Of a stretch of 64,000 nt of DNA, positions 41,374 through 49,406 are shown in pieces; the stretch's first letter is position 1; each line of letters starts with the position of its first letter. Below the pieces are notes generated by a model. It worked only from the letters and a program-made list of their open reading frames with translations, was not told the DNA's origin and made no database searches. The stretch lies in NCBI RefSeq assembly GCF_900111005.1, contig NZ_FOFV01000026.1, positions 1 to 64,000 of the forward strand. The letters are read 5' to 3'. The stretch is from Lentzea albida. GTDB lineage: Bacteria > Actinomycetota > Actinomycetes > Mycobacteriales > Pseudonocardiaceae. The position numbers and the translations under genes were made by a program.

Positions 41374-42383
41374 CCAGCGCACCGACGCAAGCCGAACTCG
41401 ACGCCGCACGCCTGGTCCTCGACCGCATGGGTGTGACGGCCGAGGATCTGCTCAACTCCGTCAAACCGCCGGCGCCGACGTTCGGCGAGTACATCCCGGT
41501 CGTCTCAGCCGCGGTGAGCGACGGCACCCGCCGCGCGTACACCCCGTACTGGAACCGGGTGCTGGACCAGTGGGCGGACATCTCGCTCAGCGACCGCACC
41601 CCCACCGACATCCAGCGGCTCGTCCAGCACGTCAAGGCCAACCTGACCGTCCGCCGCAACACCCGCAACGGCAACTCCGCCGCCGAACACCTCATCGCCG
41701 CGTTGCGCTGCCTTTATCGGCACGCGGTCGATGACGAGCTGATCGACGAGCGGTCCAACCCAGCTGCCAAGGTGGCCAAGCCGCGGCGTCAGCCCAGCAA
41801 TCGGCGGGCTCTGTCGGGCAGGCAGATGGACCAGCTCAACGAAGTTGTCGCGACGACCGGCAACGATCCGCAGCTCGACTCGCTGATCGTCCGGTTCCAC
41901 ACCGAGACCGCAGCTCGACGCGGCGGTGCGCTCGCCCTGAGGCCTAAAGACCTCGATGAGGAGCAGTGCCTCGTCTACCTGCGGGAGAAGGGCGAGACCT
42001 CACGCTGGCAACCGGTCTCTCCCACGCTGATGTGGCACCTGCTCCAGCATGTCGAGCATCGCGGCTCGCCGACGAACGGGCGTCTGCTCCGCAACGCGAA
42101 CGGAACCCAGATCACCTACCACCGCTACGACTACCTCTGGAGCCGCGTCGGCGAGAACCTCGCCTGGGCGGGCAAACAAGGCGTGAGCACGCACTGGCTC
42201 CGGTACACCACACTGACCTGGGTCGAACGACATTTTGGTTACGCCGTCGCCCGTGCCTACGCCGGACACAACGACTCCAACACCGACGCGGGCAGCACCA
42301 CGACCTATATCCGTGCCACGGTGGAGGAGATCGCGAGGGCGCTAGCCGTCCTCACCGGTGAGCACCATCCACTCGCCACGTAG
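41370..42383 (+). CDS. Tyrosine-type integrase next to tRNA-Leu
   Basis: The 337-residue protein has an N-terminal core-binding domain (SDGTRRAYTPYWNRVLDQW) and a catalytic domain with Arg183 (TAARRGGAL), His275/Arg278 (STHWLRYTT), His300 (AGHND) and nucleophile Tyr313 (TTTYIRAT). All five key positions are present. It should integrate or excise DNA at an att site, probably the 3' end of the adjacent tRNA-Leu. It is coupled to the AbrB-like gene. No replication or transfer genes are seen nearby, and I could not find a second copy of the tRNA 3' end in the window, so the island's far end is not defined. Confidence 0.92.
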   Translation: MTSAPTQAELDAARLVLDRMGVTAEDLLNSVKPPAPTFGEYIPVVSAAVSDGTRRAYTPYWNRVLDQWADISLSDRTPTDIQRLVQHVKANLTVRRNTRNGNSAAEHLIAALRCLYRHAVDDELIDERSNPAAKVAKPRRQPSNRRALSGRQMDQLNEVVATTGNDPQLDSLIVRFHTETAARRGGALALRPKDLDEEQCLVYLREKGETSRWQPVSPTLMWHLLQHVEHRGSPTNGRLLRNANGTQITYHRYDYLWSRVGENLAWAGKQGVSTHWLRYTTLTWVERHFGYAVARAYAGHNDSNTDAGSTTTYIRATVEEIARALAVLTGEHHPLAT

Positions 42384-42398
42384 CCGATCCGGGACTGA

Positions 42399-42423
42399 GG
42401 GTTGCCTGCTGAGCAGGGAACCC
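42399..42423. terminator. Bidirectional terminator between integrase and regulator genes
   Basis: GGGTTGCCTGC and GCAGGGAACCC form an 11-bp stem with one mismatch around TGA, between two convergent genes. Confidence 0.7.
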
Positions 42424-42435
42424 CCAGCTCGCCAC

Positions 42436-43350
42436 CTATGGACTGCCGCGGAACAGCACTCCTGCGGCCAGGGCTCCGGGCAGCACGTGACCGTTCTCCG
42501 AACCACCAACAGCCAGCTGCTCGCACACCCGAAGCAGCACCGCTTTCGACCTTTCCTCGTTCAAGCTCACGCTGGCGAGTGAACGAACGATCTCCTGATA
42601 GCGCTTGACCGCCTCGCCCTGCTCTTCGATGAGAACGGAGCCTTCGAGTTCCAGGAAGACGAGCGGTTCATAGGTGGGGAAGGTCAACCGGGTGAACGCA
42701 CCGGACAGGTTTGCGTATGCGCCGGCCGCCGTCGGCACGATCCTGATCGCGACGTTCGTGCGCACCGCCGTCAGCAACAGGTGGTGCACCTGGCCGACAT
42801 GAGCCTCATGTCCACCCACCGGAAGATGCAGGGCCTGCTCATGGACGTAGAACGTGCATTGCAAGTCACGGCGGAAAAGAAACTCCTGCAGCTCCTGCCC
42901 GGCCTGCAGTCGCTGATCCGTCTCGCCGTCCTGCAGGTTCGGAGAGGCCGCGATCACCGCGCGCATGTAGTCCTGCGTCTGCAGATAGACCGGGAGCCCG
43001 TGCGGATGCCACGTGGTCAGCGTCTTCGCCACCGCAACGTTCTCGACCAGAGTCCGGAGGCGGACGGGGGGACACGCGGCGTGCTTCTGCCACCAGCCCC
43101 TGACATGCGTCGCAGGCCGGAGGTCCAAGAGATGGTCTCGTTCCTCGATGGGCGTGCGGCATAGGCCCAGCAGCAGCGCCAGCTCGGTCTCGGTGCAGCC
43201 TATCTTGCCGTTGAGGAAGTCCGACAGCTTCGCCTCCTGCCAGCCGACAAGCTCGGCAACCCTGCGCGCGGACATGCCGGAGGCCTTGATCGCTGCCCGT
43301 ACGCCTGCGCCGAACTCGCGGCCACGAGCCGTGGAGCTTCTCTGTGGCAT
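42436..43350 (-). CDS. XRE-family regulator with DUF5753
   Basis: The 304-residue protein has an N-terminal XRE HTH (about 10-70, SARRVAELVGWQEAKLSDFLNGKIGCTETELALLLGLC) and a DUF5753 ligand/effector domain (VENVAVAKTLTTWHPHGLPVYLQTQDYMRAVI, FYVHEQALHLPVGG, VAIRIVPTAAGAYANLSGAFTRLTFPTYEPLVFLELEGS). Such regulators are abundant in actinobacterial accessory regions, often with small DUF397 partners; no DUF397 gene is adjacent here. ATG 43350; a 15-bp palindrome lies 31-45 bases upstream and is the likely autoregulatory site. Confidence 0.9.
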   Translation of the reverse strand: MPQRSSTARGREFGAGVRAAIKASGMSARRVAELVGWQEAKLSDFLNGKIGCTETELALLLGLCRTPIEERDHLLDLRPATHVRGWWQKHAACPPVRLRTLVENVAVAKTLTTWHPHGLPVYLQTQDYMRAVIAASPNLQDGETDQRLQAGQELQEFLFRRDLQCTFYVHEQALHLPVGGHEAHVGQVHHLLLTAVRTNVAIRIVPTAAGAYANLSGAFTRLTFPTYEPLVFLELEGSVLIEEQGEAVKRYQEIVRSLASVSLNEERSKAVLLRVCEQLAVGGSENGHVLPGALAAGVLFRGSP

Positions 43351-43380
43351 GGGTGGATTCCTTGCTGTAGCTGGGATCTG

Positions 43381-43395
43381 TTGTGCCAGGCACAA
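43381..43395. promoter_or_regulatory. Palindrome upstream of the DUF5753 regulator
   Basis: TTGTGCC-A-GGCACAA is perfect around one central base. CCAGGCACAA recurs (minus strand) at 48080-48089 upstream of the XRE/TPR gene, so the two regulators may share a site type. Confidence 0.65.
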
Positions 43396-43432
43396 GCAGC
43401 CAACTGCCCCAGCACAGCCCGGACCAGCTCAT

Positions 43433-43465
43433 CAATCGCGCAGCAACCCAGCACGAATCCCGCAA
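43433..43465 (-). repeat. Conserved 33-bp upstream sequence, copy 1
   Basis: On the minus strand, TTGCGGGATTCGTGCTGGGT and the following 13 bases match the plus-strand sequence at 48191-48223 at 26 of 33 positions. Most differences are at third-codon positions in the frame encoding RDSCWVAA. It lies about 85 bases upstream of the DUF5753 gene in the same orientation. Confidence 0.55.
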
Positions 43466-43543
43466 CCACCACTGCTCAACAGCAGAAACGCCAGACCGGC
43501 AACGCGGTAGCCCAATGGGGTGGTTGCACCCTCGCCAAGCAGG

Positions 43544-44368
43544 TCAGAGGAGCGCTTCGGCGTGGGCCACGAGCGCGGCCGCGAGGTCCGGATGGTCACC
43601 CTTGTCGATTCGGCGGAGGAGCCGCGAGGCGACGTAGAGCTGAGCGACCCGGCCTGACTCCGACTCCAGCACGACACCGAACACCGAACGCACGCGTTCG
43701 ACCGTCTCAGGTACGAGGAGGCTGTAACTGAGCAAGGTCGCAGCGTCCGTACCCGCCGGACCGCGGCCCCATCCTTCCCAGTCGAGCAGGCCGAAATCCG
43801 GCCGCATGAGGTTGGCCCAGTGCAGATCGCCATGCACGGTCTCCCAGACAGCAACAACGGGATCGACCGCATCCCCGAACATCTGCCGGATCCGGCTGCT
43901 GACCAATTCTTGATCCGCGTTGACACGATCCGTTGAGATGGACGCGATCACGTCGACGGTGCGGCGGAGTTCCGCCCACCACGAGTCAGGCAGGTCGATC
44001 GGTTCGCGGAGTACGTCGGAGCGCGAGCACGGCGAGCCCGGCAGAAGGGTGAGCACCTCGGCGCGCTGCTGCCGGTGCTCCTCCCACTCGTAGACGTCCA
44101 GCACATGTGACTTGGCCAGGCCGGTAAGCACATTGGCGTCGAGGTTGCCAGTCCAGAAGTCGCCGTCAATCCACTGCTTGTCCTCCGACGCCACGCGCAG
44201 CCAGAACTGCTCCTCGCCACGGCGCGCGAGCGCACCGATTGAGCGATCCATCCAGCCGAGCCGCGGCTCGCCGACCAGCACAAGACCGAAGTGCGTAGCG
44301 GCTCGTTGAAGGTTCTCGAGCATCCACTCGCGGAACTGGGCGTCGGCGTCGGTGAGGTCCTCGGCCAT
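43544..44368 (-). CDS. Aminoglycoside-phosphotransferase-fold kinase
   Basis: The 274-residue APH/choline-kinase-type protein has the Brenner motif HGDLHWANLMRPDFG (catalytic Asp, Asn) and the metal-binding region LLDWEGWGRGPAGTDAATLL. The N-lobe is diverged, with no obvious Lys in a phosphate loop, though VLVGEPRLGW and KSHVLDVYEWEEHR could hold cofactor residues. The substrate may be a small molecule or a product of the cassette. It is the last gene of a five-gene minus-strand operon; ATG 44368 lies 2 bases after the AAA gene stop. Confidence 0.85.
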   Translation of the reverse strand: MAEDLTDADAQFREWMLENLQRAATHFGLVLVGEPRLGWMDRSIGALARRGEEQFWLRVASEDKQWIDGDFWTGNLDANVLTGLAKSHVLDVYEWEEHRQQRAEVLTLLPGSPCSRSDVLREPIDLPDSWWAELRRTVDVIASISTDRVNADQELVSSRIRQMFGDAVDPVVAVWETVHGDLHWANLMRPDFGLLDWEGWGRGPAGTDAATLLSYSLLVPETVERVRSVFGVVLESESGRVAQLYVASRLLRRIDKGDHPDLAAALVAHAEALL

Positions 44369-44370
44369 CC

Positions 44371-45114
44371 CTAATCCTCGGTGACGTAGCGCAGGTAGGC
44401 CTCGGGCGTCGCCATGTACCGGCGCCAGTGGTCGACCAGCGCCAGGTCCTCCCACTTCGACCGCCGGAAACCGTGCTCGCCCACTTCGATTATGTCGGCG
44501 TTCGGTGTGGACGCCAAGATCGGCGAGTGGGTGGCGCAGATGATCTGCGCTCCCGATTTGCCGAGCTCGTGCATCAGGTGCATCAGGCGTAGGCAGGACT
44601 GGAACGACAAGGCGGCTTCGGGCTCGTCCATCAGGTAGAAACCGGGCTCGCGGAACATCGCGGCGAACACGGCGAGGAAGCCCTCGCCGTGGCTCATCTC
44701 GCGGGTGTCCTCGTCCCAGTACCCGTTCATACCGCTCACCGCGTTCATGAATCCGAACGCGGTCTCAGCGCGGAGGAAGTAGCCCTTGCGCTTCGTCCGC
44801 GGACCGATGCGATGCCGCGAGCCGAGAGCGGTGGTCTCGAACTGCACCATCTCGCCGAGCTCTGACTTGGGCCTGTCGTTGACGTACTTCCGTCCAGCCC
44901 GCCCGCCGTGTGCGTCCAGCCCCCACGCCTCGGCGAACGCCTCGACCAGGGTGGACTTCCCGGAGCCGTTCTCTCCCACGAGGAAGGTGACCGGCCGCTC
45001 GAACGTCATCCCCTCATCCGCCAGCTGGGCGACGCACGGGATGTCGAGCGGCCATTGCCGCCGTGAGCCACGTGGCAGTGACTCGTCGGGGATGTAGGCG
45101 CGGCGGGCGAGCAT
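44371..45114 (-). CDS. ABC-type AAA ATPase (COG3910-like)
   Basis: The 247-residue protein has Walker A GENGSGKST (47-55), the ABC-type signature MSHGEGF, Walker B FYLMDEPEAALS and the H-loop ATHSP. The order and the 'MDEPEAALS...ICATHSP' core identify a single-domain SMC/ABC-like predicted ATPase rather than a transporter subunit; no permease is nearby. It probably acts as a soluble, DNA- or protein-remodelling or sensory ATPase. ATG 45114. It sits between the radical SAM gene and the kinase gene. Confidence 0.88.
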   Translation of the reverse strand: MLARRAYIPDESLPRGSRRQWPLDIPCVAQLADEGMTFERPVTFLVGENGSGKSTLVEAFAEAWGLDAHGGRAGRKYVNDRPKSELGEMVQFETTALGSRHRIGPRTKRKGYFLRAETAFGFMNAVSGMNGYWDEDTREMSHGEGFLAVFAAMFREPGFYLMDEPEAALSFQSCLRLMHLMHELGKSGAQIICATHSPILASTPNADIIEVGEHGFRRSKWEDLALVDHWRRYMATPEAYLRYVTED

Positions 45115-45132
45115 GAGCGGTGGTTCCTTCGG

Positions 45133-46038
45133 TCAGTGGTAGTCCGGAGCACAGGCTCCCGACGGCGTGCAGTTGCCAGCTGGTCGACACGCCGGGCTGC
45201 AGCTCGGCCCGCACTGGGGATCACACATGTTCGGCACGCACGGATTCAGCGGTCGCCGCGCGAACTCCCTCGCGAGTGCTGATGCGGTTTGCGTCATCCG
45301 CGGTCCTGTCAGGATGTCGACGAGCGACTCTTCCCGCACGTTGCCCACCGGCAACCATCGGGAGAAAACGCATGGCCACACCGACCCATCCGGTGCGATC
45401 GCGACCCTACCGTCACCACACTGGCCGCACAGTTCGTCCAGTTCAGGGCCACCGTCCCGGACACCACGGCCGACTTGACGCAGGCGATCTACCCGCACCT
45501 CGCCCTCGACTCCGAGGCTCCGCAACTGCGAAACCGCTTCCTGCACACGCTGGCCTTCATCAACGTCGATCACGCCCACCCGCACCGGGACCGACCGCCG
45601 AACCGCCTCGACGAGGTTCGACCTCGTCCGCTCATAGCTACGCCGGCCTCGTGTGATCCGCTCGTGCTGCTCGGCGTCATCGGAGTAGTAACTGGTAGCG
45701 AGCCGGACGCCCGGCTGCGAGAAGACCTCCCACAAGATCGGGCTCACGTGGACGAGGTTCGTGAACACCTCGACCTCCAACCCGCGGCCAAGGGCGTGGC
45801 CGACGAGCCCTGGCAGCCCGCGGTGCAGCGTCGGCTCGCCTCCGATGAACTGCACCATCCTCGTGCCGAGATCGGCGAGCTGATCGATCACATTCGTCCA
45901 CTCTTTGGTGGTCATCGCCCCGTGCGAGCCTGCTGGGCCGGAATCGGCATAGCAGTGGTCGCACTGCAGCTGACACTTTCCGGTCACCTCGAGCCATGCG
46001 AACGTCACCCGCGATTGCGGGTCGAGCTGAGCCCCCAC
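45133..46038 (-). CDS. Radical SAM/SPASM-type protein with Cys-Pro tail
   Basis: The 301-residue protein has a radical SAM cluster motif C22-x3-C26-x2-C29 (GKCQLQCDHCY), SAM-binding GGEP in MVQFIGGEPTLHRG, and an auxiliary-cluster region with C204, C207 and C223 (a truncated SPASM/twitch). The C-terminal 35 residues have seven Cys (267, 272, 276, 280, 284, 290, 296) in repeated Cys-x-Pro units. The enzyme could modify a peptide, tRNA or small molecule. GTG 46038 is the first standard start, but the frame stays open upstream to the preceding gene's stop with protein-like sequence. Confidence 0.88.
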   Translation of the reverse strand: MGAQLDPQSRVTFAWLEVTGKCQLQCDHCYADSGPAGSHGAMTTKEWTNVIDQLADLGTRMVQFIGGEPTLHRGLPGLVGHALGRGLEVEVFTNLVHVSPILWEVFSQPGVRLATSYYSDDAEQHERITRGRRSYERTRSNLVEAVRRSVPVRVGVIDVDEGQRVQEAVSQLRSLGVEGEVRVDRLRQVGRGVRDGGPELDELCGQCGDGRVAIAPDGSVWPCVFSRWLPVGNVREESLVDILTGPRMTQTASALAREFARRPLNPCVPNMCDPQCGPSCSPACRPAGNCTPSGACAPDYH

Positions 46039-46146
46039 GTATTCCCCCTGCTTCTCACACTCCGCCGTACTACCTGCGTAGTTCTTGGAGCGAGTCCAAG
46101 TCAGGGACCAGGAGAGTGACAGCTCGAACAGAACCCAGATGCCCGT

Positions 46147-46875
46147 TCAGCCGGCCTCACGCCGAGCGGCCCGCGAGGCGAGCGCCGGAATTGCGGCGAT
46201 CTTCGCCGGGTCCAGCTCCGACCACAGGATCCCCGACGGGCGTCGAGGTGGACCGCACTCGATGACCTGGGTCGGGGTGACGATCAGATCGACCGAGAAG
46301 TCGTGGCTGGTCTCCGGGAGATCGCCGTCGACGACCTGGAGGTCGTGGACCGTCGTGACGATGGTGGTCGCCTCGCTGATCAGTCCTGCCTCCTGCAGCA
46401 GGGCGACCTCGATGTCGGCGTATCCCGCGCCCTTGCCCAACCGGACGCCTCGGCGGTTCACCGCGACGGTGCCGCACACGAGCAGGTCGATCTTGGGCAT
46501 CTCGTCCGTGTCGACGGTCCTGGCAAACGACGCGGCCTTCTTCGGCACCGCCGCTTCCTCAGGCAGAACCGGAAGCGTCGTGGGATCGAGTTCGTAGAAC
46601 GGCTTCTCCGCGGCGATCTTCGGAACCGCCACGTAGAGCAGCTTGCTCTGCTGAAGACCCAGCAACCGGACTGGCAACTGCGGCTTGTCCGGTACGGCCT
46701 TCACCACGCGCGCCTGCTTCCAAACCGAAAGCTCAGCAAGTTTCCGGGCAGCCAGTTCGGCGCCCACGAAGTCCGGGATCGAGCCGTGCACGTCCGGTTG
46801 AGCAGCGTGGTGTTCGGTGAGCAAGTCCCAAACGCGGTGGCGAACCTCGTTCTTGGCCTGGTCGGGATTCGCCAC
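46147..46875 (-). CDS. 5-formyltetrahydrofolate cyclo-ligase-like protein
   Basis: The 242-residue protein keeps the MTHFS landmarks in diverged form: NEVRHRVWDLL at the N-terminus, LLGLQQSKLLYVAVP, LLVCGTVAVNRRGVRLGKGAGYADIEVALLQE (the folate/phosphate-binding loop) and TTVHDLQVVDGDLPETSHDFSVDLIVTPTQVIEC. It may salvage formyl-folate or act on another substrate; it resembles the MTHFSD branch. GTG 46875 is preferred (AAAGGG 6 nt upstream) over TTG 46881. It starts 12 bases after the XRE/TPR gene. Confidence 0.85.
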   Translation of the reverse strand: MANPDQAKNEVRHRVWDLLTEHHAAQPDVHGSIPDFVGAELAARKLAELSVWKQARVVKAVPDKPQLPVRLLGLQQSKLLYVAVPKIAAEKPFYELDPTTLPVLPEEAAVPKKAASFARTVDTDEMPKIDLLVCGTVAVNRRGVRLGKGAGYADIEVALLQEAGLISEATTIVTTVHDLQVVDGDLPETSHDFSVDLIVTPTQVIECGPPRRPSGILWSELDPAKIAAIPALASRAARREAG

Positions 46876-46887
46876 AGACAACCCTTT

Positions 46888-48051
46888 CTAGGACGCCGCC
46901 ATCATGGTGAACAGACGGTCGTACACCTGATCTACCACAGGTTCTTTGCGCCAGGGACGCAGTTCCTGAGCCACTCCGAAGATCACCTTGAGACCGCCGC
47001 CACCCCACGTCGTCTCGACGCAGTCGATCGCGACGTGCAGCGCAGCTGCGGCGTGGTCGAGTTCGCGCTGCTGGAGGTGCGCCAGGCTCAGGTTCGCCAG
47101 GATGATGCTGCGCGACTTCGAGCGAGACGGCGCTTGAGAGGCAACCCGCTCCAATGTCGTCTGGGCTCTCGGGGCGTCGTGAAGACGCAGGTAACAAGAT
47201 CCGGCCAGACGGTCGTGCTGAGTCTCGGAGAACATCTCCGCAACGGGCTCATCGTCCGAGATCCGCCCGAAGTGGTCCTGCGCTCGTTCCAACGAACGCT
47301 CACAAGCACTGCGCTCCCCCACCATCGCCCGCGCTTCAGCGGCGTGCAGCTCGGCCAGCCCCGTAAGCACATCGCTGTGCCCACGGGCAACGTCGGCCGC
47401 ACGCTCGGTGAAGATCAAGCCCGCGGTCGGGTCCTCCGTGCCGTACAGCTCGACGTAGGACGTGCGCAGGAGCGCGATCGCCTCCAACACGGGGTCGTTG
47501 ATCTTGCGAGCCGCTTCTGCCGCGGTCGTGAAGTGCTCCTTCGCGGCATCGTGATCGCGACGTTGAGATGCGTCCCAGACGAACTGGCCCATCAAAGTGG
47601 AGGCTTCCGACTCGGCCGCGAGCAGATCACGCTTCACGCGATACTCGGCTGCGTTTGCACGCAGCAACCGGGTCTGCCCGAGCGCTTGTCCCGCCTCGGC
47701 GAGAAGGCCGGTCGACCGCTCACCGTCATAGCGAATGCTCAGCTGCGCGATACGCTGCCGCAGTTCAGCGACCGTGATGAGGTCGACCTTCGACGGATTC
47801 GCGAGCGCACGTTCTAGACGATCGGCATCAGCCGGCACCTCGGCACGCGGGTTCAGGAGGTCCACCAGCTCCTGCACCGACAGCGCCAACGCCTTCCTGA
47901 GGCGCGGCTGAAGCCAGACCTCCGGCGTGGACGTGCCCTGTTCCCACCGACCGACGGTTCCAGGAGTTACCCCGAGGAGCTCGGCCAGGCTCTCCTGCGA
48001 ATACCCCATGGCCTTGCGGTGGGCGGCTAGCCCTTTCCTCGGCTTCGCCAT
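46888..48051 (-). CDS. XRE-family regulator with TPR-like helical domain
   Basis: The 387-residue protein has an N-terminal XRE HTH at about 5-60 (LAAHRKAMGYSQESLAELLGVTPGTVGRWEQGTSTPEVWLQPRLRKAL) and a long all-helical TPR-like domain (EHFTTAAEAARKINDPVLEAIALLRTSYVELYG, ARAMVGERSACERSLERAQDHFG). It is the first gene of the five-gene cassette, so it is presumably its regulator, with the TPR part sensing a signal. The promoter region carries CCAGGCACAA (48080-48089). ATG 48051. Confidence 0.9.
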   Translation of the reverse strand: MAKPRKGLAAHRKAMGYSQESLAELLGVTPGTVGRWEQGTSTPEVWLQPRLRKALALSVQELVDLLNPRAEVPADADRLERALANPSKVDLITVAELRQRIAQLSIRYDGERSTGLLAEAGQALGQTRLLRANAAEYRVKRDLLAAESEASTLMGQFVWDASQRRDHDAAKEHFTTAAEAARKINDPVLEAIALLRTSYVELYGTEDPTAGLIFTERAADVARGHSDVLTGLAELHAAEARAMVGERSACERSLERAQDHFGRISDDEPVAEMFSETQHDRLAGSCYLRLHDAPRAQTTLERVASQAPSRSKSRSIILANLSLAHLQQRELDHAAAALHVAIDCVETTWGGGGLKVIFGVAQELRPWRKEPVVDQVYDRLFTMMAAS

Positions 48052-48317
48052 CGGTCTCCCCTGACGCGAATTCGGCGCATTGTGCCTGGACAGGCTAGCT
48101 CGGGAGATGCACCGAACAACCGCTCCTCCAAGAGAACTTCATTTTCACCCGGTCGGGTCATCGGGGCGTTTACACAGGTAGCGGCTCCGCATGCGTGATT
48201 CCTGCTGGGTCGCGGCTGGATTGCAGCCCTGGTTCTCCATGGTCACGTCGATTTCCGTGGATCACTGCCGACATCAGGTGCGCAGGTCGCGCGGACGTTC
48301 TCGGGAAGTGATCGGGC
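48052..48317. promoter_or_regulatory. Divergent control region of the cassette and zinc-finger genes
   Basis: This 266-base region holds the CCAGGCACAA site near the XRE/TPR gene and the conserved 33-bp sequence near the zinc-finger gene. No further gene is evident. Confidence 0.5.
48191..48223 (+). repeat. Conserved 33-bp upstream sequence, copy 2
   Basis: ATGCGTGATTCCTGCTGGGT and the next 13 bases match copy 1 (43433-43465, minus) at 26 of 33 positions. It lies about 95 bases upstream of the zinc-finger gene in the same orientation. In frame it encodes MRDSCWVAAGL. Confidence 0.55.
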
Positions 48318-48671
48318 ATGGTTCGAAGCTACAAATGGCAGCCACACGACAAGGGGCGCCACGCGATACCGCAGGAACTGGCCGCCAACGAAGCCGGTCG
48401 CACCCTGTGCGGCATCGAGGTCACGGCAGGCCCGGACAAGTGGCCCGACGAAGCCCGCTACTGGCCGACATGCACGGAATGCGACCAGGCATGGCGCGCA
48501 TCCGAAGGAATCCTGCCGTGGCCGCGAAGGGGCCACGGATTCGAGACGCCTCCCTCCCGTCATGGCGACGCCTCCAGCACTTCCCACGGCGACAACCCGA
48601 CGGACGTGCTAGCGCTGGTCATCGACACGCTGACAGCACAGGGCGCACGCCCCGAGACAGCGCACCGATGA
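48318..48671 (+). CDS. Zinc-finger-type small protein
   Basis: The 117-residue protein has probable metal ligands His14, Cys31 (RTLCGIEV), Cys52 and Cys55 (PTCTECDQAW), the pattern of the small zinc-finger proteins found with integrative elements and XRE genes in actinobacteria. The C-terminal half is low-complexity and probably disordered. ATG 48318. Its stop overlaps the ATG of the next gene (ATGA). Confidence 0.78.
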   Translation: MVRSYKWQPHDKGRHAIPQELAANEAGRTLCGIEVTAGPDKWPDEARYWPTCTECDQAWRASEGILPWPRRGHGFETPPSRHGDASSTSHGDNPTDVLALVIDTLTAQGARPETAHR

Positions 48672-49390
48672 AGATCACCGAGCGGGTTACGAAGGACAAG
48701 CGCCTCTCGTGGAGCCGCAAAGGTGGCATCGTCCTGGTGGCTTTGCTCGAGCGGGTGGCCGTCGAGCACACCGTCCCCCGGCTCGGAGAGCTCGCCCGGC
48801 TTACCCACGCTGACCTGCTGAGCCAACTGCGGCGGTTCAGCAAGGCACGCCTGCTCGGTCGGCGGACCGATCTGGACGTCGTGCCCGCCGAGGACCACTT
48901 CTGGTTGTCCGCCGACCGAGTCGAACGCGCACGTGCCCTCCTCCAGCAAGTCGACGACGCCGACCTCCGAGAACTCGTTGCGGAGCGCGGACTCGACATC
49001 GATCGCGCGTTGGGCGACTTCTCGACCCAGCAGCCGTACGCAGTCGCACTGGGCAAGGCGCTGCGCGACGCCCGCATCGCGTCTGGACCAAGTCAGGCCG
49101 AGGTAGCGGCCAAGGCGTCACTCTCACATGCAGAGCTGTCGACGTTCGAGAACGGGCACGTCCTACCGACCTTGATCACGCTTGCCGAACTGGCTCGCAT
49201 CTACGGGGTCGACGCGGCCGATCTGATCGTTCAGGCTGCTTGCCACTCGAAGCCCGACAAGCAGGTGCTGGCCTTGCGAGTCGCCGAACCGACGTTCCGC
49301 GCGGTGCTCACCCACCAGTTCGAGGTACGTCGGCTCCGGGAACTCGCGCGGGAAAGGGCTCAGCGCTCCAGTTCCGCCACCGCTCGATGA
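48668..49390 (+). CDS. HTH protein: winged-helix-like N-terminus plus XRE domain
   Basis: The 240-residue protein has an N-terminal winged-helix-like part (IVLVALLERVAVEHTVPRLGELARLTHADLLSQLRRFSKARLLGRR), a helical linker, and an XRE HTH at about 128-185 (LGKALRDARIASGPSQAEVAAKASLSHAELSTFENGHVLPTLITLAELARIYGVDAADLI). Two DNA-binding modules in one protein is unusual. It is coupled to the zinc-finger gene and is divergent from the cassette, so it may regulate it. Confidence 0.82.
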   Translation: MKITERVTKDKRLSWSRKGGIVLVALLERVAVEHTVPRLGELARLTHADLLSQLRRFSKARLLGRRTDLDVVPAEDHFWLSADRVERARALLQQVDDADLRELVAERGLDIDRALGDFSTQQPYAVALGKALRDARIASGPSQAEVAAKASLSHAELSTFENGHVLPTLITLAELARIYGVDAADLIVQAACHSKPDKQVLALRVAEPTFRAVLTHQFEVRRLRELARERAQRSSSATAR

Positions 49391-49406
49391 TTCGAGGGCT
49401 TGTCGA

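Noticed and set aside
42866..43465. 199-codon frame starting RDSCWVAA as a real protein
   Set aside because: Past the first dozen codons it is the shadow of the DUF5753 gene; only the 33-bp start is conserved with the second copy.
46039..46146. Short RiPP precursor upstream of the radical SAM gene (frame LVPDLDSLQELRR before a stop)
   Set aside because: The frame lacks any standard start codon, and the radical SAM frame itself reads as protein over the same bases.
48191..49390. Single 399-residue protein covering the zinc-finger region
   Set aside because: The zinc-finger gene in another frame has the better family match and ATGA coupling to the 240-residue HTH gene.
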